Part shown: positions 42,204-57,200 of the stretch, piece by piece
Layout: each line of letters starts with the position of its first letter
Numbering within the stretch: the stretch's first letter is position 1
From: Cheilinus undulatus
Taxonomy: Eukaryota > Chordata > Actinopteri > Labriformes > Labridae
Direction of reading: 5' to 3'
DNA: 64,000 nt
Assembly: GCF_018320785.1 (NCBI RefSeq)
Contig: NC_054869.1
Coordinates: 29,428,289-29,492,288, forward strand
Made by a program: the position numbers and the translations under genes
Notes under the pieces: model-generated
Database searches by the model: none
Told to the model about the DNA's origin: nothing
Seen by the model: only the letters and a program-made list of their open reading frames with translations

Positions 42204-45200
42204 ATGGACAGCTGTTTTCCTGCTCCGATATTCTCTGCTAACAGATTTAAAGCTCTCAACTACATTTTTGAGGCAAGTTTAAGGCCCGTTACCTTTATCT
42301 TGGAGTCACAGTTGAGGGCAAAATTATTAGCCCCCCTTATGAAAATCTCACGTTTTTAAAAGAATGTCCCAAGTATTGTTAAATAGAGCAAGGCATTTTA
42401 ATACCGCCTTTCCAAACATCCAAGTGTTATTTATTTTGTATGCTTACATTGTTTTACTTTGAACACAAAAAACAAAACTATTTCAAAGGGTTAGAATTAT
42501 TATTTGTTTAGCCATAGCAAACCCGTTGTTATGCAATTATGTGCTTTAACTTTGTAATGCTTAAAGCTATTAAACTTAGGGTTATCTTCAGTATAAAAAC
42601 TTCAATAACTGAGTTGTCACTAGAGAAAGCATCATGGCAAAAACCAAATAAATCAGTTTGGACTTGAGAAAAAGAGTTGCTGATACTCACAAAGCAGGAG
42701 AAGGATGTACAAAGCATTTCCAAGTGTCAAGAACTGGAGTGAGAAGAATCATGAAGTGGTAGGAAGAGAAAGATTTCAACTCCACTTCTGTATAAGAGAC
42801 ACCTAAAAGCTAGACTAAAGTGTGCTAAGGAAAACCTGAAGAAAGATTATGCATACTGGAAGCATTTTCTTTGGTCAGATGAGACTAAACTAGAGCTCTT
42901 TGGTCATAGAGACGTTGCTATGAACACCACCCCCACAGTGAAACAAGATGGTGGTGAGTATTATTCTCTGAGGATGCTTCAGGAGCTGTTTGGAAAATCT
43001 GTGTTAAAAATTCCTTGCTCTGTTTAACACACTTAGAAAGTGCTTAAAAAATGAAATTTTCATAGGGGCGCTAATAATTTCACGCTCATCTTTATATCAT
43101 TAGCACAATAAGTTATGTTGACCTTATCTATTTCTTTTCTCTTTCTGCATTGATTTCAGATCAACACTAGTTTGAAAGTAATGAGGAACCTTCTGGCTCT
43201 ACCAGCTCCTTATGTTGCCGATAGCACTGACCAGTACCCTCACAGTGGTAAACTGCCTGATGTCACTTACAGGATGCCATGGATCAGGGGTGAATAAGAG
43301 GGTTCAGTGGGACTGTAGAAACACTACAGTCTGTACTTTGATATGTTGTTTCAGTAAAGGTATTCATTAATTTCAACACAATATTTGGCCCATAATACAC
43401 AGATGCTTATTCCATTTTGGGATAAATGCATAATTTTCAGGACTACAAACTTTCACTCATTTTCATTTTTTAAAAGAAAGAGTACAGATGTAAGTTGCTC
43501 ATTCTAATGAGCTGAATATGTTGAATTTAGTGTCAGATTTTTTTCTATCAGTGTATTGATTAACAACCTGCTGATTAACTGTTGCAGCACCAGTTCCTTG
43601 GTCTTATTAAATGGCCTTTAAATATTAAACAGAAAAGAAAATGTGATTCAACTTTTTTTAGCTATTATTTTTGTACTCACTACAGGAAAGGTGATTTCTA
43701 CCTGCAAACTCTTTGTCAGTGGTTCAGTGCTGGATGACCTGAGAGAAAAAATGCAACCAGTGAATTCACTTGAAAGGTTCTGTAAACAGACACACTATGC
43801 AACATTTTTATATTTGACATCTGATCTTGTATTGAGCTATTTAGAATAGCTGTCATCAGATGTTTCATTGAAATTTAGGTTTAATGTGACTCCAAGTGAG
43901 TTGAAAGGGGATGTGGAGGTGATACCCAGCTCTAATCCCGACTCCCTGACAGATCTAGACCTGGATGAGTTTGTTTGCCTGAATGAGTCATGGATCGATG
44001 ATCCATGTCAGGAGTCATTTAAGAAGTGCACTACAGACCAGATGAAAACTGAAAATGACAAAGGTAACTTTAAAATGACATCAGCAGTGAAAAATATCTG
44101 CATTTGAGTCAGCATTTCATCACACAGTGTTTGACTGTTTCTCACAAAATGTCTGATTATTTCAAAGATCTTCTCCTGCCGGAAGTGCTCTTGGTTGTGA
44201 ATTACCTGCCACAATTTAAGAGACATTTGCCCACATTAAAGGCCAAGCTCTCCCGACTGAGGACTCTACCTGTGGCTGACCCTCTGCTTAGCTCAACAGG
44301 TCAAACTATATCTGAGGACACCATATTCAGGTCTTTATGTATATACAACTGTGCGTTTCATATTTTTTAAGATCACAGCAATTTTTACAAACCAACAGTA
44401 AAAAGAACAAACTTATCAGCTTTTTTCTCCATTTATTTCCAAGTTTTTTCATGTTTCAACCGGTTGGACTGTAACTCTTTCAGACACTGTACACCTTATG
44501 AAAAACCTCCTGACATAAACACTCCTGACAATGAGACGTGTGCACACATTCTCGAAGAGTTTGGTAAAGAATCACTAATGCAGGAAAAGGTAAGTGAAAA
44601 TTTAAAATGCCAAATTCTTGTGCATGAAATGATTTTAAAATACATTTTTTGTCTGTAGTCCCTGATGATGCCAGTTGTATTTGACACACTGAAACTGTGC
44701 CAAGAACACTACACTAAGTTTTCAAGCATCTGTGTTCATATGAACGTTGGCCCTGAACATCTGGATGAGCAATCTTCAGTCTTAGAGGAACTTTGTAAAG
44801 GTGAAGGCAAAATTATTGATTTTAAATCAAATAAAAAAACACTTAAGTTAAAAAGTAAGCCAACACACAGTTCTCGTTCTTCAGGAACCCTTTCAGATGT
44901 CCCAGCATCTGTGGAAATTTCCAACTTTGAAGAACCAGAGCAGTCCAGCAGAAATTTTGAGATAAGCAAAGGTCTCACAGAGCCAGATTTAGCAGGTAAA
45001 ATTTGCAGAGAGCAATCAAAGGGGAAATGTGAATTTCTGTCGTACCATAGCTATATCAGCTGCATCCAGGAAACACAAACATTTACAACATCAGCCAACT
45101 TTTAACCAACGATTAACCCTTATAATCAGAATACCAGTTAGAGTAAATTTATGATGAACTCTTGACCGATCACACTTACTCATATGAAAGAATGCCCTCT

Positions 45201-48200
45201 GACAGTGATGTCCTATTGGATCATTTAATGTGATCCATAAATGTGTAAACAGAGATCATGTTTGAAAGCTGCACATTTTTGAAGCACTTCGTATTCTGCT
45301 CTTTAAAGTGTGGCATATGCTGTAAAGAAGTTGAATAAAATCCATATTTATGTATGTGAAATAAATTTCAGTTTAAAAAAAAACTTTTGAAGATCTAGTG
45401 AAAAAAATGTTTGCCTTGAGAAAGTTCAAACTGCAGAGGCATAAAAAATACTTTAAGAATCAAATCTAAATTCTGCAATATAAATGTATATGCTATTTAT
45501 TAAAGTGGGAATATAACTCACCTTTACAAGTATGTCCATGCTGCTGCTTATTGTTTACACTTGATATTATTCTAAGGCCGTTTGATGCTTCCTACTGAAC
45601 TGGAGCTAGATGTCACTTTTACTGCAACTCCAGACCGGACCAATCAAACCCAGATCTGTCTGTCTACATGTGAACTCAAGAGGCAGGAACTGTCCCCACT
45701 CTGCAAACGGTGAGTGATGATACCAGATCACTGTGTGGTCGAACCGCTGGTGCAACAATCATCAAGTTTACTGCAAGTTTATTTTCGCACATTTTGTAAG
45801 TACTAGGCATGAACATGGATCATTTTTTATGTTAATTTCTCTGAAAGTTAGTGGGCAACTTTTTCAGAATCAAGTTTTAAATTATTCTCCAATATGTGAA
45901 AAGCATTAATTTTTAATCTGTTCTACTTTTAGAAGAGATGACTGACAGATTAGTAATGCGGTGGGATGTAATTTGAGTGTTATTCCTAATAGAAAAAAAC
46001 AGCTGTAACACTAACAATTGTTATGTAGGTCTTTGTTGTCAGCTGGAGCTCAAAAAGAGATGAAGGTGGCACTTTGGAAGGCAGAGAAACATCCAACCTT
46101 TGTGGTGGGCTTTCTGTTGACAGGTAACATCAGCTAAGCTCTAATGTTTGTGCCTTCTCAGAGATCCATCTTTGTTATTAATATTTATTAAAATTTCTAC
46201 ATTCAATCAAACATTGTTCATTTGAGAACTTTAATCAAAGCACCATCTAATCCTGCTTTGATTGAACTAATAACGGTATCAGGGGCATGAAGCTTAACTG
46301 CTAACCAGTATGATGGATGTAATGAAAAACATGGGCAGAGATTAAAGTGTTATTGCTCATGTCTTGAAGAGCTGCTTTAAGCGCAAATGACCAGCAGATG
46401 TCACTCTGTCTCTTAAATTCAATGCTCTGAAGATTCAAATTTGATCTCAGCACAAACAAAAAGCTTTCATGGTTTATATATGAATTGTCTGATGCAGAGA
46501 TTTCAACTCTTGATAGGACTGAATCTTTGCTTTCTGCACAGAAGACCAGCTGACCACAGCTCTTTCAGTTGTTTACAGTGCCTCTTTAAGAAATAAACAT
46601 GATGTTATTGTCATGATTTTGTTCCAAATGGTGAATTTTTGACACAACAACAATACTTATAATTTTGCTAGTTAGTAATTAATTTAACTTTAATTTTTTC
46701 AGTCACATGCTGTTTGTCTGAACTGTTTTAACACTCTGCATATTTCTGAACTTTGATCATCAATGAGTGTTTGACATCAGTTGAATCCAAGTCTATGGTT
46801 TAAAATCAGTCCCGCTTTTTTTTCCTTTCTAGAGCCCCATAGTGATGAACCTGCTGTCATTTACCAGCCTCTGTCTGAGGCCTTGAAAGTCATGAAGTTA
46901 GAAAATCAAAGTATTATCAGTGCTGGTGACAAACTGCTGTCAGAGATGAGTACAGAAGAGTCACAGGTGAATCTGTACAGCTATCGTGAGTTTACAGAGA
47001 GTATCAGGTCTGAGTTTCCTTCCAAAGAGCAAGAGGAGACGGAGGATTTCCAAAGACTGTCACTTGAACATGTGGAGCGTAAGTAACTCAGAGATTCTGT
47101 TTATTATTCAGGGGCATCAAATGTGTGGTGTATTAGAGGGTGAAATGGCAATATTCAAGATACAATGATGAATTCTACATGTGTATGTATATTTCTTTTA
47201 ACAGTAAAAAGAGTTAAAAATTCTACATTTTTTTGTTAGTGGGGTTATGGAGTCTTGATTGTTAGCATAGGAAGTGCTCTGGTTTATGTTTAGGATTTTT
47301 CTCAAGCAGTCTTACATATCAGCAGACATGATGTCTACACGACTCTTCTAAAAATATTCCTGTTCTATTGTCTGAGTATGTCTTGGCATTGAAATAATGA
47401 GGAGGAGTAGTGTGGGATGTTTTGGACATTTTGTTATGTATAATACATTTTATAGAGATAAAAAGTTCATTTGAAGATTAACAAAAAAAGCAAATAATTG
47501 TAACCCAAAAGTTTTTGCAGTTTATGTTTAGCTTCAAACTTGTTTAATTGTTTTTAAGCATTAAAATTATCAGACTATTGCTGCAGATTTCTAATGTATC
47601 ATCTTTCCCTCTGGTTTCAGTCACAGAAACATTCAGCCTGATCATCCCAACTAAAAAATCACCTCATGTCAAGAAATCTGAAACAGCTCCTCTTCAGACT
47701 GAAGTTACTGCAGACTTCAGCCTTCAAAGAGATTCAATGACCTATACTTCACAGAACACCTTTTTGTTGCAGCCTGTCAACAGAGATAATAAAGAGGTTA
47801 AACATGCAGCTAACTACAACACCAAAGATCAACAAGAAAGGCTCTCCGAGGTTTCAACCATGTCTTCAGCTCATAAGAGTAGCATCAATATAGTGAGTGA
47901 TGACTTTAAGATAGAGCAGAGCACCCACACCCTTCAGCAGGCAGCTTCCCCCAGACTGAACCTCAGGGACAATCCCAGAGGTCCATCAGCTACGAGACGT
48001 CCCCCTGAGAAGGACTCAGACCCGCTGTACGCATTCATGACGCTCAGATCTCAGCAGACAGCTCCAGCTGTTGGAGCGACTCAGAACTCAGTCAACACTT
48101 CAGGTAGACTGCTGTTGCTACGGTGGATGATCTGGTTCAAGTGGAAAGATCATATTTACAAGTACATCATAACACCAATTTTGTCAGTCTTACTTTAAAA

Positions 48201-51200
48201 AATCTATTTATCTTTTGTGTTCACTACATGCATTTCATAAAAAATATCAATTACACCCTGAAAAGACAGGTTATATTTGATGAACATGGGTGTAAAAATG
48301 TCAAAATCACCCATCAGTTATTTTGTGATCATCAGGTTTAGCCTATAAAGAAATGTCAATTTTGGAGGATTTCATTATAACGCATTTAGCGAAGTAAAAA
48401 TAAGCCTTTATGTAATGAGGTCAGTGAATGCCAAGTTTTAGATAGACTCTAAATGGTGGCGCCCCCTTGTGGTCAAATTAAGAAAATAGACACCTAATGC
48501 AGACACTAATGAAGTTTAACTTTAAATGATGATTTCATTATTAATGTTATCAGTTTGTGATGGATTGAATGATAACAGTTATCAGTACCATGAAAAATAA
48601 AATAATGTAGAGCTTAAAAATAAAATGATCAACTGACTGATGCTGTTGAATAAAAATAAATTAACTATGTTTTAAACTGTTTACTCACTTTGAAACTAAA
48701 CGCTTTAGGATAAATTAACCTGAAAAAGAATCTACTGATTTGGTTGAAGTAACCAATTATTGATTTACTCAACAGATAAAAATTATTTGTACTTTTTAAT
48801 CAGAGTTCTTACCTGCTCAGTATTTTGTGACTTGTAGATGTTGAACTTCCTAATCCTACTTTATCTCTATTTCTTCAGCACCAAAGGCAGAGAAACAAAC
48901 CTCACCTAAACTGCACCCTCTTCTAGAGCCAGAGCAGATATCAGACAGAAGGCCAATGCACATGTACAGGGCTGTGTCAGGAAATGCTAGCAGAGGGCAG
49001 AAAGCAGCTTTTGAGTCAACAAGTCAACACATCAATCATCCCTTCAGTCAGGAGAACAGAGTAATACCTGTTCAAGCTACAGGTATGATGTAATCTCAGC
49101 ACACTCAGTTGAAATATACTAAAACAATGTCTTCATAGTCTGACTTAGAAATGTGTTTCAGGGAATATCAGAAGTGTCTGATATTCCTTTTAAAGTCCCT
49201 GTAAAGAGTTAAAAAATCTTTCTTTTAGGTTTTTTGGATGATGGGCCACTGAGAACCACCAGGACAAATTTCAGTCATGGGAAACATTTCTAAGTTTATA
49301 AAATAAAATAAAAAAGTAAGGCAGTAAAATCTGCTCTAGGACTGTGTGGGCATGTTGGTTAAATGAGCTGAAGCCACATCCACCCACGAGGAATATGATC
49401 TACTCAAATTTTGAAAATGCTCCTTATCAGAAGAGGCTCTGTGCCAGAGCAGAAAGACAGAAGTTTAAGATTAAACTGACTGTTTCCTGGAACATATCTT
49501 TTGATTATGACACTTTTAATGACCCGTAGGCCATTATAACTGATAGATTTGGGAAACTGACCTCACAACAAAAACACAGCATGTAGCTGGCCGTAAACTT
49601 TCAGTTACCTTTCATAACCTCAGACAGTAACATGAGCAAACAAAAGACTGTACTGAGATAAACGGCTTGGTGATTTTGTATCTTTGCAGCGTTAGGGGAA
49701 GGGGTAATTACCCTTCAAGACTGGTGATGTTATGGGCTCAGAAATTTTTCTTGTCAAATAAAACCAAGCCAGGAAAGAGGTGAACAACTTTCTAACAGTC
49801 TATATCAAAAATTTAGTCACACACAGATCTCAGTGTTTTCACGTGTTTACAGCAACCTTATTCCAACATATGAAGAGCGTTAGGTCACAAAGTTTGGATT
49901 TCACTTTGCAGGGACTTTAAAATATATGTTCTCTCACTGTCCTTCAGACAGCCAGCAGCATGCCTACTTGGAGCTGCTTGCCTTCACTCAGCCATGTTTG
50001 AGCTCAGCCAGGCAGCTGGGACTTAACGTCCCAGCAGGGGGGGACTTCAGATGGCTGGCCCCTGACCAAACCCACTTCCTCCTTAAGCAGCAGGAGAAGG
50101 CGCTCCACAGGACACACGTACAGAACACAGAGCTGGTCAGAGGTACTAAGTGTTTCATCATACAGACACATTTGTACAACGTTGTATGTACTTTGGTAAT
50201 GAGACACAAATCCACATTAGAGACAATGTCAAATCTTACTGCTGGTTTTGGGTTGTATGCAGATCAGGATCTTCTGTTTAACAAGGCAGCTCTGATTCAT
50301 GCACTGGTGATGTGCAAGGAGCTGCTACTGAAGTGTAACCTCAGTACTGCACTGGGTCAGTAAGGCGGATTTTTAAGACTTTAAAACTTTGATTTCATTA
50401 CTTAAAACAAAAGTACTTTTGCTGTCATCTATTAGGCATTTCCTTGATAGTATGTGAGTGACTTTAGGTATGACAGACAACACAGAACCATAAATATATT
50501 TAAATAAAATAATTGAAAAAACAATGGTTACATAGAGTTAGTTTGTGCATATGAACCTGTTTAGCTTCAGGAGAAGATGTGACCATGTAAAACCCCATCA
50601 CTTACACTAATGACATCAGAATTTGTGTCTGCAGGGCCTTTAACTTCAGTTGTAAGGATTTTCATGTTTGTGATCCTGATTCACTGGTGTGCATTAACAT
50701 GATTGTGTAACATACAGTCACTGATGCCTCTTTATGTATGTACTTAAGACTACCTTACCCAGGCAGCTGAGACATGTGCAGAGCAGAATCTGCAGCAGCT
50801 GGTTAAGAGGCTACAGATTATCCTTCATCTCAGTCATAACAATAAGGAGCCAAACCTGAAACTGCTGGAACTGCAGCAGCTGCTGGCTGAATGGCTGCAC
50901 GACAGGAAAGAACAGAAAACCATGAACAAAGTCAGCATCACGTCATATTCTACATGATTTATTGACGATTAAATTTTCTACTACTTATTTAAGCATGTCC
51001 TCATATTTTGTTTTTCTATCTTATTTAAAGTTTCAGTGTTCATTCATGTGATTTTTGACACCTGGTTGTATCTGTTTCCCTGTAGATTCTTGTCATGATG
51101 TCAATTGACTCTGATGAACACAGATCTACAATAATCAGCAGCTTGAGCCAAATGACTGGTGAGAGACTCTTACTCTTTCAAGCCTAGTTTGAAGCCTGAA

Positions 51201-54200
51201 ATGATTAGGTCTCTTCCCCAAGCTATTTAATTTTGTAACCACTTCGAAAGTTTCTGGTGACAAAGTGTTACGTTTTTCACTGCTTATCCTGTCCTATATA
51301 CAGTGCATACAGAAAGTATTCAGACCCCCTTCACTTTCAGTCGATAAAAACATTTTTATTCTCATTTATCTACTCTCAGTGCCCTGTAATGACAAAGTGA
51401 AAACTTTTGTTTCTAAATTGAAATCAATTCAAAATATAAGACTGAACTATCACATTTACAAAAGTATTCAGACCCTTTTCAAAAACACTTAATATTTAGC
51501 TCAGGTTCCTCCCATTTCTCTTGATTATTACTGAGATGGTTCTACACTTTGATTGGAGACCTCCTGCTGTAAACTAAATTGATTTGACATCATTTAGAAA
51601 GGCTCACGCATCTCTCTATAAAAAGCCTCACAGCTAACAATGTATATCAGAGCAAAAACAAAGCCATGAGGTCAAAGGAACTGCCTGTAGAGCTCAGAGA
51701 CAGGATTGTTGTAAGGCACAGATCTGGGAAGGCTACAAAAAATATGCTGCACCAAAGGTTACCAATAGCACAGTGACATCCATGATTCTCAAATGGAAGA
51801 AGTTTGGCACAACCAGGACTCTTCCAAGAGCTGGTCACCCGACCTAACAGAGCGATCAGAGGAGATGGGCCGTAGTAAGAGAGGCGACCAAAAAACTCGA
51901 TGGTCACTCTGAGCTCCAGAGATCCTGTGTGGAAATGGAACAAAGTTCCAGAAGGACAACCATCACTGCATCCATTCACTGATACCGGCTTATGGCAGAG
52001 TGGCTACACAGGAGCCTCCCCTCAGTGTAAAACACATGAGAGCCCACTTGAAGTTTGCAAAAAACTCAAAATGAAAGTCATGTGGGCTTTCATGTGTTCT
52101 ACACTGAGAAAAAGATTAAGGAAAAGCAGAAAATCCTCACATTTAAGAAGACAGAATCATTAAATGTTTTACAAATGCCAAAACATTTTATTGGTTCTTA
52201 GACCATCATTTCCTCTTTGAATGAGAGTAAACTCAAACAGGTTCTTTTTCATAACCTTAGTGTATTTTTTATGGGCAAAAAGATTAATTTATTAAGTCTC
52301 CTGTCATTAAAGCTCATAAAAATACAGTAAATTAAAAGAAATATTGAAATTTGAGTTAAAGAAGAAAATGACTAGAAACAAAAGCTAAAGTATCTCATGC
52401 TGTAATTAAGAAATGTGAAACCGCTGCTACCAGTATATTAAATATCTGTGAAACTGAATGTTATGACTTAAAAAAGAACCCTAAAGCCAATTTGGTATTG
52501 GACTAGGAATATCTGGAAACAAACTCAACAATCTTTGCAACATTTTTTGCAGTAATTGAACACGAGTAGTGCATGCTGTATGCGTCATAAAGTTATGAAT
52601 GTTTGTTTCTCGCTCCAAGTGCAGCTGTGACTGCAGTTCTCCCTGAGGAGAAGAAGAAGAAGCTCAATGGTGCCCAGGTTATCAGCAGGTAGAAATTTGT
52701 CAATTCACTAACAAAATCACGCCAATCATGAAATGGATTTAAGTATTGATGACAAGAGAAGTTTAAATGAAGAGAAAACTTAAGGATGAGGGGATTTGAA
52801 AGCAGAGTCAGAGGAGTCAGTTTGCACGCAATGTATTTATCTAGCATACTCTGCATACATCACATCCTAAATCTGTGATGCTTCTTTAATATTTTGGGAG
52901 GAACAATCATAATACACATGCCTTATTAAACAAGAGGATTAGAGAAGTATGTCAGACTAATACAGAGATTAGTCATAGTGGAATAAATGTTTGCTATGCT
53001 GTGTAAGAGGGAATATTTCAAGCTGTGATGAACAAAATGTTGTTTTCACACTCCCATCCTGTATCAGCATGCACGAGAGTGTGTGTGTCGTGGTGTATGA
53101 GCAACATGTGGGCCCCGATTTCCCCTGGAAGTGCTTCTCCCTGGTGGTGGAATATGACCATCCAGGCCAGTCACCGTGGGAAACAGTGTGCAGAGAAAGG
53201 GGAATCAGTCACCTGACTTTCAACACAATCATCTCTCACACTGGTCAGCTACCAACAAAAATCCACTTTATAGTATCGTCTTATGGGGTATCTTTTCTGC
53301 TAAATAAATATACGTATGTGCTTTTCACAGAGGACACAGAAGCAGCCTTGTGGCGCCTGGAGGACAACCTGTCATATGTGTTGTTTGTGACTGAGAGGCT
53401 TCTCAACTGTCCACTTTTGCTGCAGACCCTCGAATCAGGGTACATTTTTATATCCAGTCTAATAAAAATTATATTTATCTTTAACGATGACATACAGGGA
53501 TACATAAATGCAAGATGAGGGCTAATGGGACATTTCTAAATACTTCTGTAAAAAAATCCCTGGAAAAAGTAGTGTTTGGTCACACCTAATGGGATTAAAT
53601 AGATTTCAACTTTGTCAACTAAGTGTTAGGAAAATGTTAAAACAAATTCTGAAATTATTTGTTTTGTTTACTAAGCCATTCCTGTAGGACAGCAACACAC
53701 CAGAATGTTGACAGTTCATTTAAAGTCCCTCACACCTCACAATGAAACACTTTAAAGTCTGAAAAAAACTTCCTCTTATCTTACTTCATTTATCAACTTA
53801 ACCAGTGACTAATACTGCCTAGGCTGGGGGTTGCTATGGCGATCAACTAGCCTGTTAAAAAACACTGCCTGAGCCTTTTCTACACTTGCATCCAGGCAGG
53901 ATTTCCTCAGACAATTTTAGAGGCGCAAATCAGTGCCGCTTCACAAAAATGTTTCCACCATGACTTGCTGGTGATGCTAAGGTGTCATTTAAATGCTATA
54001 TGGTGTTAAAAGGGAGGGGGTGTGGTTTTTTTTATAGGTTTAATATAACTGTGCTGGAGAGGAGCCACTGTCCCTCCTTACAGATGCTTGGAGGGACCCA
54101 TCAGTACGCTGTGATCACTGTGAATGAAAGCACTGCCATCGTCATTCAGGTACAAAGACACTTGGTGCATTTATCAAAGGAAACATGCACGAACCCACAC

Positions 54201-57200
54201 AGTGTAATATATAATTCCCCTAAACATGTATCTCACTCTGCTGAGCTTCTTAGGTATTGCATATATGCTGCAAAAATATAATCCTGACAGCAATGACTTA
54301 CACCTAAATCAGCTTCTGTGTGTGTGTTTTTTTGGTCTGTGTGCAGGAGGAGGATGAGCTCTGTCAGGAGCGAGCCAGTGAGCGGGTAGTGATGCGATTG
54401 ACCGCTCTGTCTCTGCAGTACAATTGCTGCTGGCTCATCCTGCACTGCCCAGACAGTCCGGGAGGAGGGTGAGTCAACACACACACATATGTATACATAT
54501 GCACACAAACATGGCAGTCAGTCAAAACATATTTTGTGGACATTAACTCATATAAAATGTTTCTGTTTGTACAGATTTTCCAGTGAAGCCTTCAGTAACT
54601 TGGTGTTAGTTTATTCCTCTCTGGTCTTGTTCAGTATGAAGTCAGAGGATCTAGATGTGAAGGTAAAACACATGCCTAACTTAATTTTCTCCTCTGAGCT
54701 GTACCTTTATTTTAAAGTTTGTTTTGTTGTCACATTAGAGAAAAACAGTACTTAAGTGAAGCCTTCTTCTTCTGCATATGCCAGGTGCTGATTGTGTCTG
54801 AGGTGGTGGAAGTGGCTAAATGGATCAGCCAGATCTGCTTCCACAGCCTGATGGCCAGTGACAGGGACCCTGCTGAATACCTGAGCAAAGACTGGCTGAC
54901 TGTGATCCCCTCAGAGGTGATTTATCATCAGAAAGTTGCAAAGACTAGTCTTATATTTGGTTTGCTCTTTTTTAAATTTAACTTAGCTAAACTAGTGCAG
55001 GACAAAGGTTAGGTTAAACATTTGGGGTCTGCTGATATGACACAAACTTGAATTTTTTTAAAAATATTGTTTAATGTGCTAACCTGCCATTTTTCTTTCT
55101 CCAGGAAGAAAAGTGTTTGTGTCAGTTTCCGTGTATTAATCCTCTCGTCAGTCAGTTGATGCTTAGTAGAGCACCAACCTTTCAGTGGCTCCTGGGGGCC
55201 CCTCTGTCTCAGCTGCAAGAGCTGCTCCCTGAGGTGCCGCATAAAGTCCTCAAGGTAATTCAAGATATATACATTACATAAAATGCACTAGGGATACAGC
55301 ACATATGAAAAGTATTCACCCCCTAGGATGTTATATTCTTTCATTAATTTTATAACTCAATCATGGTCCATTTAATGTGGCTTTTTTGGCACAGAAAAAT
55401 CACAAAAAAACTATTTAATGTCAAAGTGAAAACGGATTTCTACCAAGTAATGTCAATTACATAAAAATATGTAAGGTAAAATAAGTGATTGCATAAATAC
55501 TCAACCACTCTAAAGTGAGTGACCTAATTCAACAGAGGTCAAGCTAATTAGTGCTTGTAGTCTCACAGTTAGGGAAATGGGGATCACCTGAGTGCAGTGA
55601 ATGTGTCTCAAGTTATTGTAGTATAAAGTCACCTGTGTCTGGAAGGTCCAGTCTCTGGTTAATCAGTATTTCTGGCTGCCATTACATCATAAAGACAAAA
55701 GAACATTGTCATGTCAGGGGATGGATACAAAAAAAAATCCAAGGCACTGAACATCTCTCAAAGTTCAGTTAAATCCATTATTAAGAAATGTCGGAAATAT
55801 GGCACATGTGTAAATCTGCCTAGATTAGGCAGTCTTCACAAACTGAGTGGCTGTGCAAGAAGGAGACTAGTGAGAGAGGTCACCAGATACCTATGACTAC
55901 TCTGAAGGAGTTACAAGCTTCAGCAGCTGAGATGGGAGAGACTCTGCATACAACTGTTACCCGGGTTCTTCACCAGTCAAAGCCTTAAGGGAGAACGGCA
56001 ACGAAAAAGCCACTGTTGAAAAAATTCATTAAATCTCAGTAAGAGTTCACCAAAAGGCATGTGGGAGACTCCATGGTCAAGTTTTTAGTCATCAGATTAG
56101 AAGATATGTTTGGTTGACACCAAACACCCCACATCACCACAAACACACCTTCCCCACTGTGAAGCACAGTGGTGGCAGCATCATGCTGTGGGGATGCTTC
56201 TCGTCAAAATATAAGAAAATTGTGGAGAATAATGTTATTCATTTTGCAAGAGAACTACGGCTTTGGAGAAAATTTAGTTTCCAGCAAGACAGTAATTCAA
56301 AGCATACAGCGACAGCTACACAGAAAGGGTTTTAAGACAACAAGGTGAGTGTCTGGAGTGGCTGAATCAAAGCCCAGACCTCAGCCCAATATAGAATTTG
56401 TGGCTGGACTTGAAAAGGGCTGATCACACCCCATCCCTGTGCAACCTGACAGCTTAAGCAAGTTTGCAAAGAAGAATGGAGTTAAATTTCAGTGTCCAGA
56501 TGTGCAAGCCTGACTGAGACCTATCCACACAGACTCAGTGCTGTGACTGCAGCCAAAGGATCTACTAAATACTGACTTGAAGGGGGTGAATATTTATGCA
56601 GTCAGTTATTTTACACTACATATTTTTATTTAATTGACATTACTTTGTAAAATCTGTTTTACTCTGATGTCAAAGAGGTTTTGGCCAAACCTTTTTTTTT
56701 AATTAATTATATTGACCATGACTGATTTATAAGCTCAATACAAGGTTTAAGCATCTAAGGGGGTGACTTCTTTTTATAGGCACTGTAAATACCCCATAGC
56801 TATGTACATTTAGACCACATTATGAGTGCATATTTGCGTAACACAAATAACAGCAAATAAAGTTTAAAAACCCATGAATATAAACAAATCATTTTCATGT
56901 TTGAATGTTTGGCTCTACTCCCATCATTAACCATAAAATGTTTATTTTGTAAAAGCTCCAACAGGTTGCTTTTTAATAAAATGCATTCTATGTCAGTCAC
57001 TCCTTATCACTTTTGTATATCAGTGAGATTCTTATTAGATTCTTGGTACTTTATTGTTACACCTACATTTATCTTTAAGAGCCACACAAACACAACTGTC
57101 ATGATAAGTTGTCCAAGTAAAGACTTAATAAGCAATAAAACTTCATTCTGGTACAACTAAAGTCATGGCAGCTGTAGTATTATGGCTAATGAACAAATGT

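Noticed and set aside
51647-51979. 110-codon minus-strand frame in shoc1 intron 16
   Set aside because: Antisense shadow of Tc1 transposase sequence encoded on the plus strand.
52991-53518. Independent 175-codon gene
   Set aside because: The frame is shoc1 exons 18 and 19 read through an intron that happens to stay open; splice sites and family match assign it to shoc1.
55711-56335. Functional transposase gene
   Set aside because: The helix-turn-helix and catalytic pieces are in separate frames with intervening stops, so this is a dead copy.
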